Shown here piece after piece: positions 27,883 through 37,495 of a DNA stretch of 64,000 nucleotides. Each line of letters begins with the position of its first letter. The stretch's first letter is position 1. This DNA is from Holophagales bacterium UBA2201 (GTDB taxonomy: Bacteria; Acidobacteriota; Thermoanaerobaculia; UBA2201): assembly GCA_002327305.1 (NCBI GenBank), contig DCUZ01000073.1:3034-67033 (forward strand), read 5' to 3'. A program made the translations under genes and the position numbers. The notes beneath the pieces were generated by a model. The model searched no databases, was not told the DNA's origin, and was given only the letters and a program-made list of their open reading frames with translations.

Positions 27883-30800
27883 TCACCGGGTGCGCTGATC
27901 GACGCGGCGAACGGCGAGTCCGGAAGGGTCGTCGATGGAGTCCAGATAAAGGACCTCGCCCGTGGCAGAATCGAAGATCCAAGCCCCTTCCGTCGCGCCG
28001 TTGCCCGCCACTTTGGGCACCGCCGTCCAGACGCGGGGACGGCCCACCCCGGCGGGCAGATGGTCGTAGAGGTTCTTCCGGACGGGCTGCACCTTCGCCT
28101 TGCGCGGCTGGAGTGCCCCCTTCAGAACCGCCATCGCTCCCGTGCCCGTGTCCAGGATGAGGACATCCTGGGTGGCCCCGCTCCCGTTGAAGAGAGGGAC
28201 GGGGACGAAGCGCCGGGGGGTCTTGACGGCGGCCTGGTGAGGGAAGTGATCGAAAAGGTTGATCGGGTACCGGGTAACGGTCAACTGATCGGGTCGGCGC
28301 TCCACCCCGCCGACATGGTAGAGGACGCCGGCGGCGTTGTCGGCCAGGAGAAAGGCCTCCGTGGCCTCGTTCCCCGCCTGAAGGTCCAGGGCGGAGACCG
28401 TCCCCTCCATGCGCGGAAGGGAGGTCACGGATGAGGCGGCGGGCGTTGAAGGGAGATTCCCCATCTTCGGAAAGTACAGGGCCCTCCCCGTGGCGGCGTG
28501 GTAGAGATAGGCCCCCTGGGTCTCTCCCGACGAGGCCCTCTGCATCAGGAGGGCGAAGTTGCCGTCGGGAGCGGCCAGGGCGGCAGCCAAGTTCCCCGCA
28601 ATCTTCCGCACGGTCCCCCGGTAGGACTGGCTCTTCAGATCGGCGTAGTAGGCCATGGCCCCGGTGGTCGAATCCACGAGGAGGAGGGCCGTGACATTCC
28701 CGCTGCCGTCCCGGATCTCCCCCGCGAGAACCTGGCCCGGCCCGGCCGGGGTTCCCGGCGTTCGGTCCAGGGCCGCGAAAATGTTCTGGTTCATGGTGCG
28801 GGTCCTCACGGAGAGGGGATCGCGCTTGACCCGGTCGATGAAGAAGGCATTCCCCGTGTCCAGGTTGATGAAAAAGATCCCCTTGGTGGAGTCGTCGTTG
28901 TCGTACTTGGGGAGGGCGAGGATGGGACATACCAGGGAGGGGGAGGCGGCGGATTCGATATCCGTCGGTGAGGCGGCTGCTGCCGCCCCGGGCTGGAAGT
29001 CCCCCGTGATTGTGAGGTCCAAGGTCCCGGTGTTGTCGTGGAATAAATCGTCGTTGAATCCGAAATGGAGCCAGCCGTCGGCGGGAGCCGTGAAGGTGAC
29101 GCCGGTCACCCCCGCGTCGAACACCGTCCCGTTGAACTGGCCGAGAAGGCGCATCAGGGGAAGGCCCTGGATCGGCATGCACGGCTTGTTCATCGGATAG
29201 GAGCCCTGGCCGGCGGGGCCCACCTTAGGGAAGGCGCCGCCTGCCTGGACGGCGCCTTCGGCCCGGAGGGCCACCATCTGGCCCGCGCGGAGAAAAACCG
29301 TCTGGACGGGGGGCGTTCCGTTGCGGCTGCACATGTCCTTCAGAGGCATGGCCGTGGCGGGGATGGTGAAGGCGGTTCCCGGAGAGGCCGGCACCATCAC
29401 CCACCCTTCCGCAACTTCCTCCGGCCTGGCCGTGGGGGCAGTGGCCGATGACGGGGGAGGGGGGGAGGGGACCGCAGCGGAAGGTGGCGTCTCCCCGGCG
29501 GCGGGCGCAGCCGCCGAGGCCCTGCATTGGCGGTCCAGCTCCCCCCGGGCCTCCTCATACGACGCGAAGGTGCCGTAGACGACATCGCCCGGCCGAATGC
29601 CCTCCACGCCGACGACGACAAGGCATCCCCCGGGGGCCGGACGGTTCAGGGCGATGAACTGCTGAGGAGGTGGGGGTGGTTGGGACGGGGGGACGGGAGC
29701 GGCGGTTGGGCGGCCGGCCGGTACGGGGGATGGGGGTTCGAACGCCGGGACGGCCGCGGCGGGGGCGGCAAAGAGCGCCGGATCATCAAACAATGGCTCG
29801 GGTGCGGGAAGGTCAAAGAGGGACCGGGCTGGGGAGGAGGCCGGATCGAACGGGGTCTCCATCACGCCGGAGGCGAGCACCGTCGCGGCCTTCCCCGCGG
29901 TGAAGACGGTCTCGGATCGCGCTGTCTTGGCCCGGACGCGTCCCTCCAGGACCTGGACCTTCACGCTTCCCCCTTCCCGGACCTCCACCGTCCAGAGCGT
30001 CCCCTCGGAGGTGAAGGAGCCGGCCGGGGTGACCACCGTGATCCTACCGCTCACCCCCATCAGGCCCTGCAGGACCTGGACCTCGGTGGGGGAATTGAAC
30101 CGGAAGGCGGTGCCCTCGGGAACGGAAAGCTGGACCAGTTCCCCCCGTTCCGTGTCCGCCATCATAACGAGGAAGGAATTTTTCACGACCTGGATCTCTT
30201 CCCCGGGCAGGAGTGCGTGGAGCGTCGCCGTTCCCGCCGCGGTGACGGCGCGACCGTTGACGGTGAAGACGCCCCCCGCGGCGGTGCGGGGCATGATGGA
30301 GATCTCGGGCTGGTCCGTGCAGGGGACGATGTTGAACCGGCGGGCCGTTTCCAACACCGCGCCCGAAGCGGGACTGCCGTGCTTCTCCTTCAGGACGATC
30401 CACTCGCGCATCGTTCGGGCGGGGACCCACTGCGCGAACCAGGCGTCGTCCTTTTTCGCGAGCATCACCCGGAGATAATCCCCGAAGACGAGGGGCGCGC
30501 CGAAGGCGATCCCGGACCCGTAGAGGGATTTGAGAAAGGTCGTCTGGATCCCCTCGATCCGGCACCCCCCCGAATGGGCCAGGGTCCGGGCCCTTTCGTC
30601 GGTGTCGAAGTCGGTGAGATAGCCGCGGTCGTAATAGACCGATTCCTTGAACTCCGGATGGCGGGTCTTCAGGAAATGGAACATCAGGAACGCGAAGAAA
30701 TCGGCGGTAGCCTCGTTGAAGGAGGCGACCCTTTGGGCCAGGTCCGAGGTGTTCTCCGGAGGTTTCCATGTGGTGTGTTTCGATCCCATTCCCTTGAGCA

Positions 30801-31995
30801 GGTTGTAAAAGAGCTTCAGTTTGGCCGCCTCCACCAGGCGGGTGTGGATGAAATGCCCCATCTCGTGGAAGAGGATGGCGTAGGCCGGGTCGGCGTCGTG
30901 GAGGGGGGAGGCGACCAGGTAGGGGTTGGCGTCCCAATAGTCCCTCCGGGTCCCGGGGATCTGGATCCGCTCGGGGGGATCGAACTCCGTCATCGAGTAG
31001 TTGGGGACCGTGCCGGTGTACCCCTCGGCGAATCGCAGGCGGTCCAGGTCCCCCAGAAGGCCGCCGCGGGCCGCCGGAGTGAGGGGCATGGCTTCGATGA
31101 ACTCCCGGACATAGCCCTTGACGCGCGCCTCGTGTTCGAGGGGGGTGAGCAGGTCCACCTTGCCCATCTCCAGGACCGTCCCCGCCTTCAGTTCCCCTTT
31201 GAGGGGGATGTCGAGGCGGCCCCGCGCACCCTCGGCCCAGTAAAGATGGAAAACGTCCCGGATCTTCGGATACTCCCCCGAAGCGGGGATTCGGGCCAGG
31301 ACAAAGAACTCCCCCTCCGGGACGGTCCGGCGCTCGCCGGAGGCGAGGTTCGACCCGAGGATGTGGGCCGTGGGGGGCATGAGCCGGGGCGGCGATTCGT
31401 TGTACCGGGACTCCATGTCCGGTCCCACGGTGACGCCGCGAATGAGGGCCAGGCCCAGGGGAAAGGCATCGGATCGCGATCGAACCGGAGGACTGGCGGT
31501 GCTCTCGTCCAGGGAGGCTTCCAGGACCACGGCCAGCGGCACGGCGTCCAGGAAGGCGGCGTCGTCCTCTATCGGCTTGCGGATCGTCAGTGTGGTCGTG
31601 AAGGTTCCCGAGGCGTCCAGCCGGAAGGTGCGGTCCGCCAGCGAGACGAATGGGGCCCGGTGGCCGTCCACGATCGCCAGCGTTCCCGTCGCCCCCGCCA
31701 GGGGGCGCCCCGCCGCGTCCCCGCCGCGGACCATGATGGCGGCCCGGCCCGGCACCGGGATGAATCCCGCTTCACCGCAGGTGATCGTGAGGGCGGCCGG
31801 GTCGGCCTCCCCGAGGGCGAGGACTCCCTCCGCCGTCTCGAAACCGTCGTCGGCGGCGCGCACCCGTACGGAGGCCTCCGACGGCGCCTGGGCCAGGGCG
31901 GCGGCGGGAAAGCCGGCCGGAACAAAGAGAACGACGATAATAAGCCCGGCCAACGCGTTGGCGTTGGATCGGATGTGGCAGGATCCGGCGGTCAT
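27883..31995 (-). CDS. giant secreted HExxH metalloprotease-like protein with FecR and propeller-like domains
   Basis: 1370 residues from ATG 31995 (AAGGAGG upstream); signal peptide about 1-36. The first 330 residues are beta-rich. A zinc site AILFHEMGHFIHTRL lies near 374-388, with FNEATADFFAF about 50 residues on as the likely third ligand (gluzincin-like). About 620-705 is FecR-like (VVTPAGSFTSEGTLWTVEVREGGSVKVQVLEGRVRAKT). A proline-rich linker follows, then a Cys-bracketed CLVVVGVEGIRPGDVVYG...RQC motif near 785-820. From about 1020 to the end, six units of the type LLVDSTTGAMAYY suggest a propeller. Probably a surface or secreted peptidase; substrate unknown. Confidence 0.8.
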   Translation of the reverse strand: MTAGSCHIRSNANALAGLIIVVLFVPAGFPAAALAQAPSEASVRVRAADDGFETAEGVLALGEADPAALTITCGEAGFIPVPGRAAIMVRGGDAAGRPLAGATGTLAIVDGHRAPFVSLADRTFRLDASGTFTTTLTIRKPIEDDAAFLDAVPLAVVLEASLDESTASPPVRSRSDAFPLGLALIRGVTVGPDMESRYNESPPRLMPPTAHILGSNLASGERRTVPEGEFFVLARIPASGEYPKIRDVFHLYWAEGARGRLDIPLKGELKAGTVLEMGKVDLLTPLEHEARVKGYVREFIEAMPLTPAARGGLLGDLDRLRFAEGYTGTVPNYSMTEFDPPERIQIPGTRRDYWDANPYLVASPLHDADPAYAILFHEMGHFIHTRLVEAAKLKLFYNLLKGMGSKHTTWKPPENTSDLAQRVASFNEATADFFAFLMFHFLKTRHPEFKESVYYDRGYLTDFDTDERARTLAHSGGCRIEGIQTTFLKSLYGSGIAFGAPLVFGDYLRVMLAKKDDAWFAQWVPARTMREWIVLKEKHGSPASGAVLETARRFNIVPCTDQPEISIMPRTAAGGVFTVNGRAVTAAGTATLHALLPGEEIQVVKNSFLVMMADTERGELVQLSVPEGTAFRFNSPTEVQVLQGLMGVSGRITVVTPAGSFTSEGTLWTVEVREGGSVKVQVLEGRVRAKTARSETVFTAGKAATVLASGVMETPFDPASSPARSLFDLPAPEPLFDDPALFAAPAAAVPAFEPPSPVPAGRPTAAPVPPSQPPPPPQQFIALNRPAPGGCLVVVGVEGIRPGDVVYGTFASYEEARGELDRQCRASAAAPAAGETPPSAAVPSPPPPSSATAPTARPEEVAEGWVMVPASPGTAFTIPATAMPLKDMCSRNGTPPVQTVFLRAGQMVALRAEGAVQAGGAFPKVGPAGQGSYPMNKPCMPIQGLPLMRLLGQFNGTVFDAGVTGVTFTAPADGWLHFGFNDDLFHDNTGTLDLTITGDFQPGAAAAASPTDIESAASPSLVCPILALPKYDNDDSTKGIFFINLDTGNAFFIDRVKRDPLSVRTRTMNQNIFAALDRTPGTPAGPGQVLAGEIRDGSGNVTALLLVDSTTGAMAYYADLKSQSYRGTVRKIAGNLAAALAAPDGNFALLMQRASSGETQGAYLYHAATGRALYFPKMGNLPSTPAASSVTSLPRMEGTVSALDLQAGNEATEAFLLADNAAGVLYHVGGVERRPDQLTVTRYPINLFDHFPHQAAVKTPRRFVPVPLFNGSGATQDVLILDTGTGAMAVLKGALQPRKAKVQPVRKNLYDHLPAGVGRPRVWTAVPKVAGNGATEGAWIFDSATGEVLYLDSIDDPSGLAVRRVDQRTR

Positions 31996-32020
31996 GCAGT
32001 CCCTCCTTCGGCCCTTTCCC

Positions 32021-34879
32021 TCATCGAAGCCACGGGTAGGTGCTCCGCAATCGTTCAACGAGGGGAAGGAGTTCGCCCTTCTCGGCGGCCCAGTAGGCTT
32101 CCACGTCCTTCAGCGCCTTCCTGCAGGGTTCGATCCTCGAAAACTCCTCCCGCATCCACTCGATCTGCCCCCGGAGCTTCGCTTCGTCGGAGAAGGTGCA
32201 CTTGCCCGGATTGGCACGGCAGGTCTTGTTGGCGGATTCGACCCTATGCGGTTGGATGGGAAAGCTGCCCTTGTCAAAGAGGCCGCGAAGTCCGTTCATG
32301 TACTCCCCCACGGAGAACATGCAGTTGAGGTTCAGGGCATGCAGCTGCTGGGAAGCATCCCTAATCCGGGATATTCCGGCCCGGTCCGAATCCTGGATCG
32401 TGTTGCCCGGTTCAAAGCGTTTTTCGATGTATGTGGCGAGTGTTCTGAAAAGTGCATCCGCCTCATCCTCAATTTTTATCCTCCGTCCCTCCAGGGTGAC
32501 CATGGCCTCCTCTTTCGGCGCATATTCCGCTGCAGCCGCTGCGAGCTGATCCTTGCACTGGGGGCAGAACTCCTCGAAGTGGGACCTGTCGGAGGAGAGA
32601 CTACCCACCCAAGCGGGGAGAGCACGAAGAAGCGTATGGTAGTAGGTCTCGATGGCGCTGGTAGAGACGGGGGCCGAGCCGTAGTCCGGAACCTCCTCTT
32701 TTTTCCTTAACGCACATTTGACCTCCATCATCCCTTTTGCGCGGGCGTCGGCCAGAGTGGGGTCATCTCCCAGTCCCACGGGGACCGCGGTGAGGAGGAG
32801 TGCCCTCGTGTCCTTCTTGAAGGGCAGCGTCGCCGACACCGGTCCGGACGATCCGGTGACGGATCCGTGAAAGACATGCGGCTGGGGGATGTAGGCCTGC
32901 GATCCGAATTTCTCCATCGAAAAGACGGGCACCTGGAAGGGCAGCGTCGCGCCGTCCCCCGGCGTGAAGGTGACGGTGCAGTCCACCGTCGCCGCACCGT
33001 CCGGGTCGCGCTCGGCCGGAGTGACCTTGAATATCCGGGCCTCCCCGGGGGGCATCGACAGGGGGGGAAGATCCATCGGCCAGGGATTGGAGACGCCTGC
33101 CGTCGATACGGACAGATCCTGGGGATTACCCATGAGAAAGGGTATCTTGCGGTTCAACCGCGGATCGATTGCCTTCCCTCCATCGAGGAGAAAGGCGAAG
33201 GAAAAGGCCTTCCACGCCTCGGAGAGCGAGACGGGGTCACCCCCCTCCTTCGGCATCTGCCTTCCCCGCCGGGCGACGGCCCGTCTCACCGCCATATAGG
33301 CCGAACGGGCGGCATTATTCTCGACCTGCCTCTGGCACTCGCCCAGGATGTCGGCCATGATCTCCTTCCCGTAGCGGCGGGTCAGAAAGTTGAAAAAGAG
33401 GCCGGTGCTGTAGCCATCCGAAGGATTCGAGAGGCGCTGAAGCCCCGCGGGGTAGAGTTCCTGGTTCAGGATGGGGTCGTTGTTGCCGGGGATGAAGGCG
33501 GGGTCGTCCACGAAGGAGATTTCCGCGGCGGTGGAGAGGGCTTCGTTGAGCCAGCCGTAGTGATTCCCGCCGCCGGCGAGCGTCCATGACGACAGGTTCC
33601 CCTGGTACAGGGGCTGAACGTGATGAAAGAGTTCATGAACGAGACTGGCCCCCAGGCGTCGACGGTCGTATTCCGGAATATTGGACGGCAGGTTCAAGTC
33701 GATCCACTTTCCCCCGGTCTTGCCCTGCCAGTAAAAGCCATAGATCACCTCATGGGATTGGATCCCCACATAATAGACGTCCAGTTTGGAGGGCACGGGA
33801 GGATAACGGAGGCCGAGGCCGTCCGTGAGAAAGGTCCTGGCCTTTTCCAGTTCGGAAAGGGTGACGGCGACCGTCTCCCCGGGGATGAGATTCTTTTTGT
33901 AGTGGAGGACGAAATGGTCGCTTTCTTCCTTGTCCAACAGGCACCGGCTGGCCTCGTCCCAGACCAGATAGGTGACGCCGGCGGCCAGGGTCACGAGACC
34001 CCAGACCACGAAAGAGTGATGATGGAGGGTGGCTTCCCAGGTGTCGGTCCCCGGGTCATAGTCCGCCCCGTGAAGGCGCCATCGTCCCTCCGTGGTTCCG
34101 GCGCTGACGCTGTGCCCCTCCTCGAAAAAGGCCAGGGCGACCCGCGCGCGGTCCTGCGGCGGAACGGCCGTGCCTTTGGGCAGGGTGACCCGGACCGCCC
34201 CGGCGGTCGAACCCTCGCGACGGGGGGTGATCGATACGACCGGGGAGAGTGCATCGAGGGGAACCTCGGGAGGGGCGTCTTCAACCACGACCTTGGCCTC
34301 CACCTCGGACCCTTCGGGGACGAACACCTCCACCCAATCGACGCCGGTCTTCTTCCACTCCATGCCGGGGGCGGGTCGCGGGGGCGGGAGGGGTTCCTCC
34401 GGGATCGGGGAGGGCTTCGGGGCGGGGGGAGGGGCTCCCCGCTCCGGGGCCGGGAAGGATCCGCACTTTTCATAGAGAAGGATCTCCGCCATCAAGCGGG
34501 AGAGATTCCCTTCCAGAATCGTATCGCCCCGTTGCAGTCCTTCCTTCCCCCGGACGAGCCGGCACTCGTTTTTCCGGTTGACGGCGAACCACTCCCCCCT
34601 CTCCTCAACCGGCACCGGGCACTCCCGTCTCAGGACCGCCAACCCCTCCAGGATGGGATAGGGGCCTCCGTAGACATGGTCGCCCGACTGGAACTCCGCC
34701 ACATTCCTGACGAGAAGGCACCGCGCCTCGGAGGCGCGGTAGGCGGCGTAGTAGCCCGAAGGGCTTTCCCCGAGGGAGGATGACGGCGGAAAGAATGTTA
34801 GAAAGGCCAGAAACAGCGTCACTGGAGAGGCGGGAAAACCAAACCGCACGGGAACGGGGGGCCTCGCGGCGATCCTCAT
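32021..34879 (-). CDS. secreted HExxH metalloprotease with N-terminal Cys-bracketed repeats
   Basis: 952 residues. The N-terminus (signal peptide about 1-37) is followed by two units of about 45-50 residues: ARCLLVRNVAEFQSGDHVYGG...RREC and ECRLVRGKEGLQRGDTILEG...YEKC. After a proline-rich linker and a beta domain comes SLVHELFHHVQPLY (near 412-425) and GWLNEALSTAAEISF about 30 residues later. These are the three zinc ligands of a gluzincin-type peptidase. The last 400 residues include helical, Cys-containing segments. It is 25 nt upstream of the 31995 gene, with which it shares the Cys-bracketed motif; the two are almost certainly one operon. Leaderless start with a consensus promoter. Confidence 0.82.
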   Translation of the reverse strand: MRIAARPPVPVRFGFPASPVTLFLAFLTFFPPSSSLGESPSGYYAAYRASEARCLLVRNVAEFQSGDHVYGGPYPILEGLAVLRRECPVPVEERGEWFAVNRKNECRLVRGKEGLQRGDTILEGNLSRLMAEILLYEKCGSFPAPERGAPPPAPKPSPIPEEPLPPPRPAPGMEWKKTGVDWVEVFVPEGSEVEAKVVVEDAPPEVPLDALSPVVSITPRREGSTAGAVRVTLPKGTAVPPQDRARVALAFFEEGHSVSAGTTEGRWRLHGADYDPGTDTWEATLHHHSFVVWGLVTLAAGVTYLVWDEASRCLLDKEESDHFVLHYKKNLIPGETVAVTLSELEKARTFLTDGLGLRYPPVPSKLDVYYVGIQSHEVIYGFYWQGKTGGKWIDLNLPSNIPEYDRRRLGASLVHELFHHVQPLYQGNLSSWTLAGGGNHYGWLNEALSTAAEISFVDDPAFIPGNNDPILNQELYPAGLQRLSNPSDGYSTGLFFNFLTRRYGKEIMADILGECQRQVENNAARSAYMAVRRAVARRGRQMPKEGGDPVSLSEAWKAFSFAFLLDGGKAIDPRLNRKIPFLMGNPQDLSVSTAGVSNPWPMDLPPLSMPPGEARIFKVTPAERDPDGAATVDCTVTFTPGDGATLPFQVPVFSMEKFGSQAYIPQPHVFHGSVTGSSGPVSATLPFKKDTRALLLTAVPVGLGDDPTLADARAKGMMEVKCALRKKEEVPDYGSAPVSTSAIETYYHTLLRALPAWVGSLSSDRSHFEEFCPQCKDQLAAAAAEYAPKEEAMVTLEGRRIKIEDEADALFRTLATYIEKRFEPGNTIQDSDRAGISRIRDASQQLHALNLNCMFSVGEYMNGLRGLFDKGSFPIQPHRVESANKTCRANPGKCTFSDEAKLRGQIEWMREEFSRIEPCRKALKDVEAYWAAEKGELLPLVERLRSTYPWLR

Positions 34880-34885
34880 GGGGTC

Positions 34886-34914
34886 AGTTTACCGACCGGG
34901 TTGGAAGATGTCAA
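34886..34914 (-). promoter_or_regulatory. promoter TTGACA-N17-TAAACT, leaderless start
   Basis: Minus strand -35 (34914-34909), 17-bp spacer and -10 (34891-34886) ending exactly 6 nt before ATG 34879. The best example here of a full consensus promoter with no room for a leader. Confidence 0.85.
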
Positions 34915-35044
34915 TGATGTAAAGAATCCCGTCCGCCCGCGGCAGCGAGGCGTCCAAGGTTATGATCTCCTGGCGAAAAACCCGGCCAAGCGCTCGTTCG
35001 GCGGGTTCTCTCCCCTTTTGTCCCGGGGATTGCTCGACCGCGGC

Positions 35045-37066
35045 TCATGCCTTCTCCAGCAGTTCGTCGATGGCCTCCGCCGGGACGGGGTGGCAGAAAT
35101 AGAACCCCTGGGCGTAATTGCAGCCCAGGCCGCGCAGCAGTTCGAGCTGGGCCTCCGTCTCCACCCCCTCGGCCAGCACCTCCATGTGGAGGTTCTGGGC
35201 GAGGAGGATGATGGTCTTCACGATCTCCAGGCTCTCCTCGTCCGCCCCCAGGCGGTGGATGAACGAGCGGTCGATCTTGAGGGAGTCGATGTGGAACCGC
35301 TGGAGATAGCTGAGGGAGGAGTAGCCGGTCCCGAAGTCGTCGATCTGGAGGCGCACGTCCAGGGCCTTGAGCCGCAGCAGCATGGCCGTCGTGTTCTCGG
35401 GGTTGCTCATCGCCACGCTCTCGGTGATCTCCAACTTGAGGTCGCCGGCCTCGAGGCCCGATTCGGTCAGGGCCTTCTGGATGAAATCGATCAGTTCGGG
35501 CTTGAGGAACTGCTTGCTGGAGACGTTCGCGCTCAGCGTGGTCTTCCGGTGCCGGGGATGGCGTTTGTGCCACGCCGCCACCTGCAGGCACGCCTCCCAC
35601 ATCACGCGGCGGTCGATGGCGATGATGAGCCCCGTCTCCTCGGCCAGGGGGATGAAATCCTCCGGGAGGATCAGCCCCCGCTCGGGATGCTGCCACCGGG
35701 CCAGCGCCTCGAACCCCACGATGCGGCGGTCGGCCAGGGTGATGATCGGCTGGTAGTGGACCACGAATTCGTCCCGTTCGACGGCCCGCCGCAGGTCCAT
35801 CTCCAGGGCGAGCAGGTCCATCGCGCGGGCGTGCATCTCCCGGCCGAACACCTCGTAGCGGGCCCGGCCCTGGGCCTTGGCCCGGTACATGGCGAGGTCG
35901 GCGTCGCGCAGGACCTCCTCGGGCTTGGCGTAGTGCGGCTCGCTGTAGGCGATCCCGATGCTGGCGGTGGCGTACACCTCGTGGTTCTCCAGGGGGAAGG
36001 GCTCGGTCAGCGACTCCAGGACCCGTTTGGCCACCCGCGTGGCGTCCTGAAGCCCGGCGATGTCGTCGAGCAGCATGGCGAACTCGTCCCCTCCCAGGCG
36101 GGCGACCGTGTCCCCGGGGCGCAGGCAGGCGGCCAGCCGCTGGGAGAAACCAACCAGGAGCTCGTCGCCGAAGAGGTGCCCCAGGCTGTCGTTGACGATC
36201 TTGAACCGGTCCACGTCCAAAAAAAGGACCGCGAAGGCGTAGGTCGCGCGGCGCTTCCTGATCTCCAGGGCGTGGCTGAGGCGGTCCATGAAGAGGGAGC
36301 GGTTGAAGAGGCCGGTGAGGCCGTCGTGGAAGGCGTCGTGGAGCAGTTGCTGTTCCGCCGCCCTGCGCTCGGTGATGTCCATGGCGTAGACGCGCAGGAC
36401 GCTCCGTTCGGGGAACGGGGAGAGGGTCTCGTGGAACCACGACTCGCCGCATTGCACCTCCCGCGCCGTCACCGTCGCCCGTCCGCCGGAGTGGGGGGCG
36501 AGCCCCTCCAGCAGGGGATGGGCCGTCCCCAGCCGCGCCAGGTCGGGGAACCGGCGGGCCGCCTCCGGGTTCTGGTAGGTGATCGCGCCGTCGCCGTCGA
36601 GTTCGATGATGGGGTGGGGGCTCAACTCGGGGAAGGTGGCCAGCCAGGCCACCTTCTCCTCCGCCGCCTTGGCCCGGATGGCGAATTCCACGCTCTTGTC
36701 CAGGGCCTCGGGGGAGAGCATCCCCTTGGAGAGGTAGTCGGAGGCGCCCGCCTTCATGATCTCCACGGCCACCTGCTCGTCGCCCTGCCCCGTCAGCATG
36801 ATGACGGGAGGGTGGAACCCCGCCGCCCGCATCTCGGTCAGCACCTTCAGGCCGTTCCAGCGGGGGAGGCGGTAGTCCAGCAGGACGCAGTCGCAGGTCT
36901 GCCGCCGCAGGACCGCGAGGCCCTCCTCGCCGTCGCCGGCCTCCTCGATCGCCGCGCCGGGCCGGGTCTGGAGGATCGCCTTCCGGATGGCGAGCCGGTC
37001 CACCAGGTCGTCGTCGATGATCAGGATGCTCAGGGGAGGGGCCGCCCGGTCGCCCACGGCCGTCAC
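35045..37066 (-). CDS. receiver-PAS-GGDEF-EAL bifunctional c-di-GMP protein
   Basis: 673 residues. Receiver (about 10-130): ILIIDDDLVDR, the phospho-Asp in VLLDYRLPRWNG, and Lys in ASDYLSKGML. PAS about 150-240. GGDEF (about 250-410): FLDVDRFKIVNDSLGH and RLGGDEFAMLL are intact. EAL (about 425-670): FEALARWQHP, ETSx-type LKLEITESVAM, QIDDFGTGYSS and VLAEGVET are intact, so both cyclase and phosphodiesterase activities are possible. GTG 37066 follows the stop of the receiver gene with no gap. Terminal gene of a three-gene phosphorelay operon. Confidence 0.93.
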   Translation of the reverse strand: MTAVGDRAAPPLSILIIDDDLVDRLAIRKAILQTRPGAAIEEAGDGEEGLAVLRRQTCDCVLLDYRLPRWNGLKVLTEMRAAGFHPPVIMLTGQGDEQVAVEIMKAGASDYLSKGMLSPEALDKSVEFAIRAKAAEEKVAWLATFPELSPHPIIELDGDGAITYQNPEAARRFPDLARLGTAHPLLEGLAPHSGGRATVTAREVQCGESWFHETLSPFPERSVLRVYAMDITERRAAEQQLLHDAFHDGLTGLFNRSLFMDRLSHALEIRKRRATYAFAVLFLDVDRFKIVNDSLGHLFGDELLVGFSQRLAACLRPGDTVARLGGDEFAMLLDDIAGLQDATRVAKRVLESLTEPFPLENHEVYATASIGIAYSEPHYAKPEEVLRDADLAMYRAKAQGRARYEVFGREMHARAMDLLALEMDLRRAVERDEFVVHYQPIITLADRRIVGFEALARWQHPERGLILPEDFIPLAEETGLIIAIDRRVMWEACLQVAAWHKRHPRHRKTTLSANVSSKQFLKPELIDFIQKALTESGLEAGDLKLEITESVAMSNPENTTAMLLRLKALDVRLQIDDFGTGYSSLSYLQRFHIDSLKIDRSFIHRLGADEESLEIVKTIILLAQNLHMEVLAEGVETEAQLELLRGLGCNYAQGFYFCHPVPAEAIDELLEKA

Positions 37067-37495
37067 CTACGGGATCTCGCTGAGGGTCCAGTAGAGGTTA
37101 AGCGTGGCCATGGCCTGGAGGAACTTGTCGAAGGTGACCGGCTTGATGATGTAGCCGGCCACGTTGAGGTTGTAGGCCGAGAGGACATCCTTCTCGTCGT
37201 CGGAGGTGGTGAGGACGACGACGATCAGTTTCTTCAATTCCGGGTCGGCCCGCAGTTCCCGCAGGAACTCGATCCCGCTCATTTTGGGCATCCGCAGGTC
37301 CAGGAGGATGAGGTTGGGCAGGTGGACCATCTCCGCCCGCCGGGGGCCCCGCAGAAGGTCCAGGGCCTCCTGGCCGTTGCCCGCCACGAAGAGGGGGTTG
37401 GTGATGTTGCTCTTCTGGAACGCCCGCTTCACGTTCATCACATCGACATCGTCGTCCTCCACCAGGAGAATGCTCATGGACTGCGTTTTGGTCAC
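37067..37495 (-). CDS. single-domain response regulator (Rcp1-like)
   Basis: 142 residues, receiver only. Acidic pocket ILLVEDDDVDV, phospho-Asp in LILLDLRMPKMSG, Thr/Ser in VVVLTTSDDEKD and conserved Lys in GYIIKPVTFDKF. The VEDDDVDVMNVKRAF...N form resembles Rcp1 partners of phytochrome-type kinases, and the upstream kinase has the matching HisKA type. GTG 37495 overlaps the kinase stop by 4 nt (GTGA). Confidence 0.93.
   Translation of the reverse strand: MTKTQSMSILLVEDDDVDVMNVKRAFQKSNITNPLFVAGNGQEALDLLRGPRRAEMVHLPNLILLDLRMPKMSGIEFLRELRADPELKKLIVVVLTTSDDEKDVLSAYNLNVAGYIIKPVTFDKFLQAMATLNLYWTLSEIP

Noticed and set aside
29527..32328. 933-codon plus-strand ORF opposite the giant metalloprotease genes
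   Set aside because: Composition is that of a GC shadow; the minus-strand frames contain HExxH sites, FecR and signal peptides.
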